Assembly (NCBI RefSeq): GCF_040396155.1
Contig: NZ_JBEBOY010000006.1
Span: 59,865 to 123,864 of the forward strand
Direction: 5' to 3'
DNA length: 64,000 nucleotides
DNA from: Tissierella praeacuta_A
GTDB taxonomy: Bacteria > Bacillota > Clostridia > Tissierellales > Tissierellaceae
The notes beneath the pieces were generated by a model, which searched no databases, was not told the DNA's origin, and saw only the letters and a list, made by a program, of their open reading frames with translations. Shown piece by piece: positions 1 to 9,236 of this stretch. Position 1 is the first letter of the stretch. Each line of letters begins with the position of its first letter. Position numbers and translations under genes: made by a program.

Positions 1-119
1 GAGTTAACTTCAGTTTCCTTCTTTTTTAGAGTGTTTAGATTCACTCCTAAAGCAGGAGATTTTGATTTATAAACAACTTTATCTCTGCCTCTTTTAATTA
101 ATTGGTTAATGGTTGGCAT
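1..119 (-). CDS. rpsL: 30S ribosomal protein S12 (N-terminal part)
   Basis: This is the first 39 codons of S12, the small-subunit protein of the decoding centre; the rest lies beyond the left edge. The translation begins MPTINQLIKRGR, the family's canonical start, with AAGGAGGTGCC upstream of the ATG. It sits 28 bp after the L7Ae-like gene and is presumably cotranscribed with it, as in the Bacillus rpoBC-rplGB-rpsL-rpsG-fusA-tuf order. Only the N-terminus is visible, so the streptomycin-resistance positions cannot be checked. Confidence 0.95.
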   Translation of the reverse strand, partial: MPTINQLIKRGRDKVVYKSKSPALGVNLNTLKKKETEVN

Positions 120-147
120 TAAGGCACCTCCTTCTATTTTTTATATA

Positions 148-390
148 TTATTTTACTAACGCAGCAGTTGCTGCATTAACATCAATACCACAAGCATTTC
201 CTAAACTTTTCATATCATCAACATAAATAACTTGAATATGTTTATTAATGCAAATGTCTTTAATCTCGTCTGTAACCTTATCTTCTGCATCTTTAGCTAT
301 AAAGACTGCCTCAACATCTTTAGAGCTCAAGGCTCTTTTTACTTGTTTGACACCAACAATCTTATTGTCAGCATTGAGTTTTGATAGCAT
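148..390 (-). CDS. rplGB: L7Ae-like ribosomal / K-turn-binding protein
   Basis: An 80-residue protein of the L7Ae/L30e/S12e/Gadd45 family, which in Firmicutes (B. subtilis YbxF/RplGB) binds kink-turn RNA. The fold's typical segments are visible: a helix containing GVKQVKRAL, the strand AVFIAKDAEDKVTDE, then a C-terminal IQVIYVDDMKSLGNACGID segment. Its position between rpoC and rpsL is the conserved one. The start is ATG with AAAGGAGGGAAGG upstream. A perfect inverted repeat lies between rpoC and this gene. Family assignment is firm; the exact role is less certain because the Bacillus protein is associated with ribosomes but dispensable. Confidence 0.9.
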   Translation of the reverse strand: MLSKLNADNKIVGVKQVKRALSSKDVEAVFIAKDAEDKVTDEIKDICINKHIQVIYVDDMKSLGNACGIDVNAATAALVK

Positions 391-416
391 AAAACCTTCC
401 CTCCTTTAAACACTTT

Positions 417-450
417 AAAGATTATGTGGACTAAAGTCCACATAATCTTT
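417..450 (-). repeat. Perfect 34-bp inverted repeat after rpoC
   Basis: Two 16-bp arms (AAAGATTATGTGGACT and its exact complement) are separated by 2 bp. The repeat lies about 50 bp downstream of the rpoC stop and 27 bp before the rplGB start. In minus-strand RNA it would form a very stable hairpin, but no long U-run follows. It could be a weak terminator or a processing/stability element separating rpoBC from rplGB-rpsL; which of these is inference. Confidence 0.75.
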
Positions 451-498
451 ATGTCATCCAGAGTATTCTCTAAGTTTACACACTAATACATTTTATCA

Positions 499-3400
499 TC
501 AGTTATTTTCACTGTCAACATTTAATTCTTCTAAAATTTGAATATTTTCATCTCCTACGACTTCAATGTTTCTATATCTCTTCATTCCTGTCCCTGCTGG
601 AATAAGTTTTCCAATGATAACATTTTCTTTAAGTCCTAGAAGAAAATCTTCCTTACCTTCAATTGCAGCTTGTGTTAAAACCCTAGTGGTTTCTTGGAAT
701 GAAGCTGCTGATAAAAATGAATCAGTAGCTAGAGAAGCTTTTGTAATACCTAATAAAGTTTTCCTTCCTACTGCTGGCTCTAATTCTTCTTCAGCAGCTA
801 TTCTATTATTTTCCTCAAATTCATGAGAATTTACCAAAGAACCAGGTAACATATGGGTATCTCCTGCATCCTCTACTTTTACCTTAGATAACATTTGTTT
901 TACAATTATTTCAATATGTTTATCATTAATATCTACACCTTGTAACCTATAAACTCTCTGAACTTCCTTAACTAAATAGTTTTGAACTCCTTGAACTCCT
1001 TTAATTTTAAGGATATCATGAGGATTTACAGAACCATCTGTTAGTTCATCACCTGCTTCAACTATATCTCCAGGTCTTACTTTCAACCTAGATCCATAAA
1101 CTATATTATAATTCATAGATTCTCCATTAGGCGAAGTGATGATAACTTCTTTTTTCCTCTTACTTTCTTCTATACTAACGGTTCCTGAGTTTTCTGCAAT
1201 TACCGCAAGTCCTTTCGGTTTTCTTGCTTCAAATAATTCTTCAACTCTAGGTAAACCCTGAGTAATATCTGCTCCAGCAACTCCTCCTGTATGGAATGTA
1301 CGCATTGTAAGCTGTGTACCCGGTTCACCGATTGACTGAGCTGCAATAATTCCAACAGCTTCACCTATATTTACTTCATCGCCTGTTGCTAAGTTTCTTC
1401 CATAGCAATGAGCACATACTCCATGTTTAGCTTTACATCCTAATACAGAACGTACCTTAACTTCTGTTATACCAACTTTTTCAATTAATTCTGCTTGAGA
1501 ATCTGAAATCATTTCATTTGCCTTTACTATAACTTCTCCCGTTTCAGGATTTAATATATCTTCAAAGGCATATCTTCCATCAATTCTATCATGTAACTCT
1601 TCAATAACTTCTCTTCCATCTTTAAAAGGTTTAACCAATAAATATTCATCAGTTCCACAGTCTACTTCTCTAACTATAACATCTTGGCTTACGTCAACTA
1701 ATCTTCTAGTTAAGTATCCTGAGTCTGCAGTTCTAAGAGCCGTGTCTGCCAATCCCTTACGAGAACCGTGAGTTGAAACGAAGAATTCCAATACACTAAG
1801 CCCTTCTCTAAAGTTTGATTTAATAGGAATTTCTATGGTTCTACCAGATGCAGATGCCATAAGTCCTCTCATGCCTGCCAACTGTCTAATTTGGTTTACA
1901 CTACCTCTCGCACCTGATAAAGACATGATGTAAATATTATTCATTGGATCTAGTCCATCCATCAATCTATCAGTTAAATCATCAGTAGTTTTATTCCAAA
2001 TTTCAATAACCTTTTCATATCTTTCATCATCTGATATAAGTCCTCTACGATAAGACCTCTCAAATTTATCAACTTGCTCTTGAGCTTTTGCCAAAAGTTC
2101 AGGTTTTGATTCTGGAACAAATATATCTCCCATGGAAATAGATATTGCTCCTATTGTTGAATAGTGGAAACCAGTTTCCTTAATATGGTCTAACACTGTT
2201 GCAGTAACTGCATTTCCATGTTTTCTAAAGCATTTCTCTATAATATTTCCTAATGTCTTTTTATTTACAACCATATCAACTTCTAATGAATATTTATCTT
2301 TAGTCCTATCTACAAATCCTAAATCTTGAGGTAAATGTTCATTTAATATAAATCTTCCAACTGTAGATTCAACTAGTATGCCTGTATTAGATTCATCTAA
2401 TCCCGTTCTAACTTTTACCTTAGCATGTAATCCTACAGAACCATTATAATAAGCGTGTAACATTTCATCAAAATCTCTAAATATCATGCCTTCCCCAGGT
2501 TCTCCAGGAGATTCAAGAGATAAGTAATAAGCACCTAAAACCATATCTTGTGTAGGAGTAGTAATTGGTTTACCATCCTTTGGCGCAAGAATGTTATTAG
2601 TAGATAACATCAAAAGTCTTGCTTCCGCTTGTGCTTCTGTAGATAAAGGTACGTGTACCGCCATTTGGTCACCATCAAAGTCAGCATTATATGCTGTACA
2701 TACTAAAGGATGCAATTTAATGGCCTTTCCTTCAACTAAAACAGGCTCAAATGCTTGTATTCCTAATCTATGAAGAGTCGGAGCCCTGTTTAGAAGTACT
2801 GGATGGTCTTTGATTACAGCGTCTAATACATCCCATACCTGTGGTTTTACTCTTTCAACCATTCTTTTAGCTGATTTTATATTATGAGCATGACCTTCTT
2901 CTACTAATTTTTTCATTACAAAAGGTTTAAATAACTCAAGAGCCATTTTCTTTGGTATACCACATTGATAGAATTTTAGATCAGGACCAACTACTATTAC
3001 TGAACGTCCTGAATAGTCTACCCTTTTACCAAGTAGGTTTTGTCTAAATCTTCCTTGCTTACCTTTAAGCATATCTGATAGAGATTTTAAAGGTCTATTA
3101 CCTGGACCTGTTACAGGTCTTCCTCTACGACCATTATCTATAAGAGCATCTACTGCTTCTTGAAGCATTCTCTTCTCATTTCTAACAATAATATCTGGCG
3201 CACCTAAATCTAATAGCCTTTTAAGTCTATTATTTCTATTTATAACTCTTCTATATAGATCATTTAAATCTGATGTCGCAAATCTTCCTCCATCTAGTTG
3301 TACCATTGGTCTAAGATCTGGAGGTATTACTGGGATAACATCTAATATCATCCATTCTGGTCTATTTCCTGATTTTCTAAATGCTTCTACGACCTCTAGT

Positions 3401-4026
3401 CTTCTTGTTATTCTTACCTTTTTTTGGCCCGAAGCATCTTTTAATTGTTGTCTTAATTCCTTTGATTCTTTATCTAAGTCAATTTTCTTCAACAACGCTT
3501 TTATCGCTTCTGCGCCCATCATAGCTTTAAATTTGTTATGATATTTCTCATAAGCCTCTCTATATTCTGTTTCTGTCAAAAGTTGTTTTTCATATAGAGA
3601 AGTATCTCCACCATCTATAACTACATAAGATGCAAAATATAATACTTTTTCCAAAGATCTTGGTGACATATCTAACAAAAGTCCCATTCTACTAGGAATT
3701 CCTTTAAAATACCATATATGAGATACAGGAGCCGCTAATTCAATATGTCCTAATCGCTCTCTACGAACCTTAGACTTTGTAACTTCTACCCCACATCTAT
3801 CACATACTACACCTTTATATCTTACTCTCTTATATTTCCCACAATGACACTCCCAATCCTTTGTAGGTCCAAATATTTTTTCACAGAAAAGTCCTTCTTT
3901 TTCTGGTTTCAATGTTCTATAATTTATTGTCTCAGGTTTCTTTACTTCTCCTTTAGACCATTGTCTGATTTTCTCTGGTGAAGCCAGCCCAATTTTAATT
4001 GAATCAAATGTATTGAATTCAAACAA
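499..4026 (-). CDS. rpoC: DNA-directed RNA polymerase subunit beta'
   Basis: Full-length beta' of 1175 residues, the usual Firmicute size. The N-terminal zinc-binding cysteines (ECHCGKYKR then VCDRCG, about residues 60-77) are present. So is the catalytic NADFDGDQM loop (about residues 447-455), whose three Asp bind the active-site Mg2+. The second zinc site (CGTDE, then C-x6-C-x2-C in VLGCKAKHGVCAHCYG) and the bridge/trigger helix region with MRTFHTGGVAG follow. The start is TTG, 9 nt after AGGAGA; B. subtilis rpoC also uses TTG. It follows rpoB by 75 bp and is cotranscribed with it. No large insertion domain is seen. Confidence 0.99.
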   Translation of the reverse strand: MFEFNTFDSIKIGLASPEKIRQWSKGEVKKPETINYRTLKPEKEGLFCEKIFGPTKDWECHCGKYKRVRYKGVVCDRCGVEVTKSKVRRERLGHIELAAPVSHIWYFKGIPSRMGLLLDMSPRSLEKVLYFASYVVIDGGDTSLYEKQLLTETEYREAYEKYHNKFKAMMGAEAIKALLKKIDLDKESKELRQQLKDASGQKKVRITRRLEVVEAFRKSGNRPEWMILDVIPVIPPDLRPMVQLDGGRFATSDLNDLYRRVINRNNRLKRLLDLGAPDIIVRNEKRMLQEAVDALIDNGRRGRPVTGPGNRPLKSLSDMLKGKQGRFRQNLLGKRVDYSGRSVIVVGPDLKFYQCGIPKKMALELFKPFVMKKLVEEGHAHNIKSAKRMVERVKPQVWDVLDAVIKDHPVLLNRAPTLHRLGIQAFEPVLVEGKAIKLHPLVCTAYNADFDGDQMAVHVPLSTEAQAEARLLMLSTNNILAPKDGKPITTPTQDMVLGAYYLSLESPGEPGEGMIFRDFDEMLHAYYNGSVGLHAKVKVRTGLDESNTGILVESTVGRFILNEHLPQDLGFVDRTKDKYSLEVDMVVNKKTLGNIIEKCFRKHGNAVTATVLDHIKETGFHYSTIGAISISMGDIFVPESKPELLAKAQEQVDKFERSYRRGLISDDERYEKVIEIWNKTTDDLTDRLMDGLDPMNNIYIMSLSGARGSVNQIRQLAGMRGLMASASGRTIEIPIKSNFREGLSVLEFFVSTHGSRKGLADTALRTADSGYLTRRLVDVSQDVIVREVDCGTDEYLLVKPFKDGREVIEELHDRIDGRYAFEDILNPETGEVIVKANEMISDSQAELIEKVGITEVKVRSVLGCKAKHGVCAHCYGRNLATGDEVNIGEAVGIIAAQSIGEPGTQLTMRTFHTGGVAGADITQGLPRVEELFEARKPKGLAVIAENSGTVSIEESKRKKEVIITSPNGESMNYNIVYGSRLKVRPGDIVEAGDELTDGSVNPHDILKIKGVQGVQNYLVKEVQRVYRLQGVDINDKHIEIIVKQMLSKVKVEDAGDTHMLPGSLVNSHEFEENNRIAAEEELEPAVGRKTLLGITKASLATDSFLSAASFQETTRVLTQAAIEGKEDFLLGLKENVIIGKLIPAGTGMKRYRNIEVVGDENIQILEELNVDSENN

Positions 4027-4101
4027 GGAGCATTCTCTCCTTTCTATAATAAAATTAAAGAATTTTTTGTTTCTAATTCCTCGGGCATAAAGCCCAAGGT
4101 C

Positions 4102-7100
4102 TTAAAAATCATCATAATCATCTTCTGCATCTTCATAATCATCTTCGTCAAGATCAATATTAATGTCCATATCTTCCTCTTCTTCTTCTAAAATAAAGCC
4201 CGTAGGTATGGCACTATCTGTTTTTTCCACGATTTCATTTTCATCGTCTTCAGTATCATCATCTTCGTCATCAGAAAATACTTTTTCTCCTGCTAATTCT
4301 TCACCCATAGCTTCTAAATCCGATAATTCACCATCTACCGATTCTTGAATTTCTATTTCCTGATTTTCTTCTGTTAATATCTTAATATCTAGTGATAAAC
4401 TTTGAAGTTCTTTTATTAAAACTTTAAAGGATTCTGGAATACCAGGTTCAGGAATATTTTCACCCTTCACCACTGCCTCGTAAGTCTTAACTCTACCTAC
4501 AATATCATCTGACTTAACAGTTAGTATTTCCTGTAGGGTATGAGCTGCTCCATATGCCTCAAGAGCCCAAACCTCCATCTCTCCAAACCTTTGCCCACCA
4601 AATTGAGCTTTTCCTCCTAATGGCTGTTGAGTAACTAGGGAATATGGTCCTGTTGATCTAGCGTGAATTTTATCATCAACAAGGTGATGCAACTTAAGCA
4701 TATACATATATCCTACAGTAACTGGGTTATTAAATTCTTCTCCAGTTCTTCCATCTCTAAGGTAGATCTTACCATTTTCTGGATATCCTGCATCCCTTAA
4801 GGCTTGGATAATATCCTCTTCATTAGCACCATCAAATACTGGTGTAGCAACATGCCACCCTAACTTCTTGGCAGCAAGTCCTAGATGAACTTCCAATACT
4901 TGCCCTAGGTTCATACGAGAAGGTACTCCTAGTGGGTTTAAAACAATTTGGACTGGTGTCCCATCTGGTAAATAAGGCATATCTTCCTCTGGCATTATCC
5001 TAGAAACTACACCCTTATTTCCATGGCGTCCGCACATTTTATCTCCAACATTTATCTTTCTCTTAGTAGCTATATATACTCTTATCATTTGGTTAACGCC
5101 TGGTGGTAATTCATCTCCATTTTCTCTAGAGAAAATTTTAACATCCACTATAATACCTGCTTCACCATGAGGAACCCTAAGAGATGTATCTCTAACTTCT
5201 CTAGCTTTCTCACCAAATATAGCTCTAAGAAGTCTTTCCTCTGCAGTTAACTCAGTTTCTCCCTTAGGAGTTACTTTACCAACTAATATATCTCCAGATT
5301 TTACTTCCGCCCCTATTCTGATGATTCCTCTTTCATCTAGATCCTTTAGCATATCATCCCCTACATTAGGAATATCTCTAGTTATTTCTTCTGGGCCTAA
5401 TTTAGTGTCTCTAGCCTCTGATTCATATTCTTCTATATGAACTGAAGTTAAAACATCTTCCATTACTAATTTTTCATTGATTAAAATAGCATCCTCATAG
5501 TTATAGCCTTCCCATGTCATAAAAGCTATTAAAATATTTTTACCTAATGCAATTTCTCCTAAGTTAGTACTTGGACCATCTGCTATTACTTGACCTTTCT
5601 CGATTCTTTCACCTTTCGATACAATAGGTCTTTGATTTATAGTAGTTCCTTGATTAGAACGTTTAAACTTCAACAATTTATATCTTTCTAACTTATTGTC
5701 TTCATCTTTTCTTATAACTATTTCTGCTGAACTTACTTTTTCTACAACTCCAGAATGATTAGATAAAACTACAGTTCCAGAGTCTTTGGCAGCCTTATAC
5801 TCAATTCCAGTACCAATGACTGGAGATTCTGTTTTTAAAAGTGGTACGGCTTGCCTTTGCATGTTTGCACCCATCAGTGCTCTATTGGCATCATCGTTTT
5901 CTAAGAATGGAATCATCGCTGTACCTACAGATACAAGCTGTTTAGGCGAGACATCCATGTAATCAACTTCCTCGGTAGGGAATATATCTATAACTCCGCT
6001 TTTACCTCTTGCTATAACTCTTTTGCCTTTAATTTGTCCATCTTCTGTTAATTTTTCATTAGATTGGGCAATTATGAATTCATCTTCTACGTCAGCAGTT
6101 AAATAATGAATCTCCCCAGTTACTTTACCAGTACCTTTTTTAATCTTTCTATATGGTGATTCAATAAAACCATATTCATTAATTCTTGCATAAGTAGTCA
6201 GTGAAGTTATAAGTCCTATATTAGGTCCCTCTGGGGTTTCAATAGGACACATTCTACCATAGTGTGAGTTGTGAACATCTCTAACTTCAAAGCCTGCTCT
6301 ATCACGACTAAGTCCTCCAGGTCCTAATGCAGACATTCTTCTTTTATGAGTTAATTCTGCCAATGGATTTGTCTGATCCATAAATTGAGATAACTGGCTA
6401 CTACCAAAAAATTCTTTAATTGAAGCAACTACAGGTCTTATATTTATTAGATCTTGTGGTGTAACTACATCAATATCTTGTATCGTCATTCTTTCTCTAA
6501 CTACTCTTTCCATACGAGATAAACCTATTCTAAATTGGTTTTGTAACAGTTCTCCAACTGATCTAAGTCTTCTATTCCCTAAATGGTCAATATCATCTGT
6601 ACTGCCAATTCCATCAAATAGATTTAACTCATAGTTTATTGATGCAATAATATCATCTACAATAATATTTTTGGGCAATAGCTCTTTCATTCTGTCACTT
6701 ATAGTCCCTTGTAATTCTTCCATGTTATCATAAGTATCTACTAATTCTTTCATTAAAGGATAGTATACTTTTTCTTTAATTCCCATTTCCTCTAGTGAAA
6801 ATGGCAAATCAAATACCTTAGAATCAACAAAATTATTTCCTAAAACTCTTACTTTTCTTCCATCTTCTAATAATACATCTACTACATTTATGCCACTATT
6901 TTCAATTTCTATAGCTTGATCTCTAGTAATTTTTTCACCTTGGGGCACTAATATCTCCCCAGTTTCCATATTATATATATCATTAGCTGCTCTTTTTCCA
7001 TATATTCTATTATATAAGGCTAATTTTTTATTAAATTTATATCTACCAACCTTAGCTAAATCATATCTTTTGGGGTCAAAAAATAAATTATTAATAAGAG

Positions 7101-7854
7101 TTCTAGCACTATCAACTGTAGGTGGTTCTCCAGGTCTTAATCTCTTATATATCTCGATTAATGCTTCTTCTTCATTAGTAGTGTTGTCTTTCTCTAATGT
7201 ATTTAATACTTGTTCTGTTTCACCAAGCACCTCAATAATTTCCGAATTACTTTGAAGATTTAAAGCCCTAAGTAAAGTTGTAATAGGAACTTTTCTTGTT
7301 CTATCTACTCTGACATAAACAATATCATTAGAGTCTGATTCATATTCTAGCCAAGCTCCTCTATTTGGTATTAATGTAGAAGAATATAACCTCTTACCAG
7401 TTTTATCTATCTCTTCTACAAAATAAACTCCTGGAGATCTAACCAATTGGCTAACCACTACTCTCTCAGCACCATTAATAATAAATGTGCCCTTATCAGT
7501 CATCAAAGGTAAATCACCCATGAAAACTTCTTGCTCTTTTACCTCACCAGTTTCTTTATTAATGAGTCTAACCTTTACCTTTAGTGGTGCTGAATAATTA
7601 GCATCTCTTTCTCTTGCTTCATCTTCGTCATATTTAATATTTTCTCCAATATGGTAATCAACAAATTCTAATATAAGATTACCAGTATAGTCTTGAATAG
7701 GAGAAATATCTTCAAAAACCTCTTTAAGACCTTCCTTTAGAAACCATTCGTAAGAGGATTTCTGCACCTCAATTAAGTCAGGTAAGTCTAGCACTTCATC
7801 AATGCGTGAGTAACTCATCCTAACACGCTTTCCGTAGGTTACAGGATGTACCAT
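4102..7854 (-). CDS. rpoB: DNA-directed RNA polymerase subunit beta
   Basis: The beta subunit, about 1250 residues from the chosen ATG (MVHPVTYGKRV). That start has AAGGGGTGA upstream; the open frame extends 24 codons further but without a ribosome binding site. Rifampicin-region motifs FMDQTNPLAELTHKRR and the RRLRSVGELLQNQ segment are present, as is the conserved C-terminal region around GKAQFGGQRFGEMEVWALEAYGA. An unusual acidic tail of about 89 residues, half of them Asp or Glu, follows the conserved end. The gene has its own sigma-A promoter and lies downstream of the rplL terminator, so it is at least partly uncoupled from rplJL. Confidence 0.99.
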   Translation of the reverse strand: MVHPVTYGKRVRMSYSRIDEVLDLPDLIEVQKSSYEWFLKEGLKEVFEDISPIQDYTGNLILEFVDYHIGENIKYDEDEARERDANYSAPLKVKVRLINKETGEVKEQEVFMGDLPLMTDKGTFIINGAERVVVSQLVRSPGVYFVEEIDKTGKRLYSSTLIPNRGAWLEYESDSNDIVYVRVDRTRKVPITTLLRALNLQSNSEIIEVLGETEQVLNTLEKDNTTNEEEALIEIYKRLRPGEPPTVDSARTLINNLFFDPKRYDLAKVGRYKFNKKLALYNRIYGKRAANDIYNMETGEILVPQGEKITRDQAIEIENSGINVVDVLLEDGRKVRVLGNNFVDSKVFDLPFSLEEMGIKEKVYYPLMKELVDTYDNMEELQGTISDRMKELLPKNIIVDDIIASINYELNLFDGIGSTDDIDHLGNRRLRSVGELLQNQFRIGLSRMERVVRERMTIQDIDVVTPQDLINIRPVVASIKEFFGSSQLSQFMDQTNPLAELTHKRRMSALGPGGLSRDRAGFEVRDVHNSHYGRMCPIETPEGPNIGLITSLTTYARINEYGFIESPYRKIKKGTGKVTGEIHYLTADVEDEFIIAQSNEKLTEDGQIKGKRVIARGKSGVIDIFPTEEVDYMDVSPKQLVSVGTAMIPFLENDDANRALMGANMQRQAVPLLKTESPVIGTGIEYKAAKDSGTVVLSNHSGVVEKVSSAEIVIRKDEDNKLERYKLLKFKRSNQGTTINQRPIVSKGERIEKGQVIADGPSTNLGEIALGKNILIAFMTWEGYNYEDAILINEKLVMEDVLTSVHIEEYESEARDTKLGPEEITRDIPNVGDDMLKDLDERGIIRIGAEVKSGDILVGKVTPKGETELTAEERLLRAIFGEKAREVRDTSLRVPHGEAGIIVDVKIFSRENGDELPPGVNQMIRVYIATKRKINVGDKMCGRHGNKGVVSRIMPEEDMPYLPDGTPVQIVLNPLGVPSRMNLGQVLEVHLGLAAKKLGWHVATPVFDGANEEDIIQALRDAGYPENGKIYLRDGRTGEEFNNPVTVGYMYMLKLHHLVDDKIHARSTGPYSLVTQQPLGGKAQFGGQRFGEMEVWALEAYGAAHTLQEILTVKSDDIVGRVKTYEAVVKGENIPEPGIPESFKVLIKELQSLSLDIKILTEENQEIEIQESVDGELSDLEAMGEELAGEKVFSDDEDDDTEDDENEIVEKTDSAIPTGFILEEEEEDMDINIDLDEDDYEDAEDDYDDF

Positions 7855-7999
7855 CAACAATTCACCCCTTATTAAACTAAAATATCCAAAAGCATTAAAT
7901 ACTTTTGGTAAAACTTTCAAAAACAAATATATTATAATATTGTCATATATTTGAAAAATTATACAATAGACAATATTTTTCCCTATTATGCATTTAACT

Positions 8000-8028
8000 A
8001 TGTTACCATAATGTAAATCTTATGTCAA
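8000..8028 (-). promoter_or_regulatory. Sigma-A promoter of rpoB-rpoC
   Basis: On the minus strand TTGACA is followed after 17 bp by TAACAT. The transcript would start about 140 nt upstream of the rpoB ATG. It lies just after the rplL terminator, which supports a separate rpoBC transcription unit. Confidence 0.7.
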
Positions 8029-8050
8029 GATTTTTTTATGTATTCTTAGA

Positions 8051-8085
8051 ATAATAAAAGGCTTTCAATATATTGAAAGCCTTTT
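8051..8085 (-). terminator. Intrinsic terminator after rplL
   Basis: A perfect palindrome, AAAAGGCTTTCAA with its complement around a 3-nt centre, is followed on the minus strand by a T-rich run. It lies 15 nt after the rplL stop. Because the rpoBC promoter is just downstream, it may act as a partial terminator between rplJL and rpoBC. Confidence 0.85.
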
Positions 8086-8099
8086 TTAATTCTAAATAA

Positions 8100-8486
8100 C
8101 TATTTTACTTCTACTTGTGCTCCAACTTCTTCTAATTTAGCTTTGAAGCTGTCAGCTTCTTCTTTAGAAGCTCCTTCTTTAATTGCCTTTGGAGCGTTGT
8201 CTACTAATTCTTTAGCTTCTTTTAATCCTAAGCCAGTTATTTCTCTAACAACTTTGATAACTTTGATTTTTTCTCCGCCAGCTGATGTTAATACGACATC
8301 AAATTCTGATTTTTCTTCTGCTGCTGGAGCTGCTGCTCCTCCTGCTGCTGGAGCTGCTGCTACTGCCATTGGTGCAGCTGCACTTACTCCGAATTCTTCT
8401 TCTAATGCTTTAACTAATTCTGATAATTCTAATACAGTTAAATTTTTAACCTCTTCAATTAAATTTAATACTTTTTCACTTGCCAT
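8100..8486 (-). CDS. rplL: 50S ribosomal protein L7/L12
   Basis: A 128-residue L7/L12, the multimeric stalk protein that recruits translational GTPases. Visible are an N-terminal dimerisation helix (EKVLNLIEEVKNLTVLELSELVKALEEEF), an Ala/Pro-rich hinge (about residues 38-58, AAPAAGGAAAPAAEE), and a C-terminal globular domain with the conserved GLGLKEAKELVD. It is 29 bp after rplJ, under the same L10 leader, and is followed by a terminator. The start is ATG with GGAGGG upstream. Confidence 0.98.
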   Translation of the reverse strand: MASEKVLNLIEEVKNLTVLELSELVKALEEEFGVSAAAPMAVAAAPAAGGAAAPAAEEKSEFDVVLTSAGGEKIKVIKVVREITGLGLKEAKELVDNAPKAIKEGASKEEADSFKAKLEEVGAQVEVK

Positions 8487-8515
8487 TTAATATATCCCTC
8501 CACAATAATTTTGTT

Positions 8516-9043
8516 TTAAGCTTCTTGTTTTTCTTGAATAGCATTAAGTACTACTGCAAGACCTCTAATTGTACCTTGAAGTACATTTGCAAATCCTTGA
8601 ATTGGTGCATTCAATCCACCAAGTGCTTGAGCAACAAGTACTTCTCTTGGTGGTAAGCTAGCTAAATCTTTAACACCATTTACATCAATAACTTTGCCAT
8701 CTACAATACCAGCTTTTATTTCTAGTTTATCATTTTCCTTAGCAAAATCAGATGTAATTTTAGCAACTTGAACTGGATCTTCATATCCAAAAGCAATAGC
8801 ATTTGGTCCTTTTAAGAATTGATTAAATTCTTCTAATCCAGAATCTTTAAAAGCAAATCTCATCATAGTGTTTTTATAAACTTTATATTCAACACCAGCT
8901 TTTCTATATTGACTTCTCAATTCAGTTAATTGTTCAACATTAAGTCCTCTATAATCAACCACTACAACGGATTGAGCTCTACTAATTTTTTCTCTTATCT
9001 CTTCTACATTTTGACTTTTAGCCTTAAGGGTTTCTTCTCTCAC
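8516..9043 (-). CDS. rplJ: 50S ribosomal protein L10
   Basis: L10 is the stalk base protein that binds 23S rRNA and carries the L7/L12 dimers. The family pattern SVVVVDYRGLNVEQLTELR, then YKVYKNTMMRFA and GPNAIAFGYEDP, is clear. I chose the GTG that begins VREETLKAK, because GGGAGGT lies 7 nt upstream. An in-frame GTG three codons earlier overlaps that ribosome binding site. The C-terminal helix (GLAVVLNAIQEKQEA) is the L7/L12-binding segment. Expression is controlled by the L10 leader immediately upstream. Confidence 0.97.
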   Translation of the reverse strand: MREETLKAKSQNVEEIREKISRAQSVVVVDYRGLNVEQLTELRSQYRKAGVEYKVYKNTMMRFAFKDSGLEEFNQFLKGPNAIAFGYEDPVQVAKITSDFAKENDKLEIKAGIVDGKVIDVNGVKDLASLPPREVLVAQALGGLNAPIQGFANVLQGTIRGLAVVLNAIQEKQEA

Positions 9044-9054
9044 TGACTTCACCT

Positions 9055-9200
9055 CCCAATAGGACGAATAAATAAAGATCTCTCCGTAGACACAGAGAGA
9101 TCCTAATTTCTATTTTATGAATTAGATTAATCTCAACCTCGGTAGGAAATTAAACCTTTTAGGTACCTACTGTCTACGGTAATCCATTTAATTAATAATA
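9055..9200 (-). promoter_or_regulatory. L10 leader (ribosomal protein attenuator) of rplJ-rplL
   Basis: The leader RNA begins with ACCGTAGACAGTAGG and contains the conserved TAATTTCCTACCGAGG segment typical of L10 leaders. It ends in a terminator hairpin, GATCTCTC paired with GAGAGATC, followed by a T-rich stretch at about 9065-9102. CCGTAGACA near the 5' end is exactly complementary to TGTCTACGG in the terminator loop and 3' arm, so an antiterminator can form instead. This matches the known scheme in which excess L10 (or L10-L12 complex) binding the leader favours termination. Confidence 0.9.
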
Positions 9201-9202
9201 AG

Positions 9203-9231
9203 ATTGTATCAACAATAATGAATTTTGTCAA
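9203..9231 (-). promoter_or_regulatory. Sigma-A promoter of rplJ-rplL
   Basis: TTGACA, a 17-bp spacer and TACAAT lie on the minus strand between the rplA stop and the L10 leader. Predicted transcription begins at the 5' edge of the leader, agreeing with the leader boundary deduced separately. Confidence 0.85.
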
Positions 9232-9236
9232 TAAAA

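Noticed and set aside
4163..4348. Ser-rich plus-strand ORF opposite the end of rpoB
   Set aside because: It is the antisense reading of the GAA/GAT-rich acidic tail; poly-Ser is the expected artefact.
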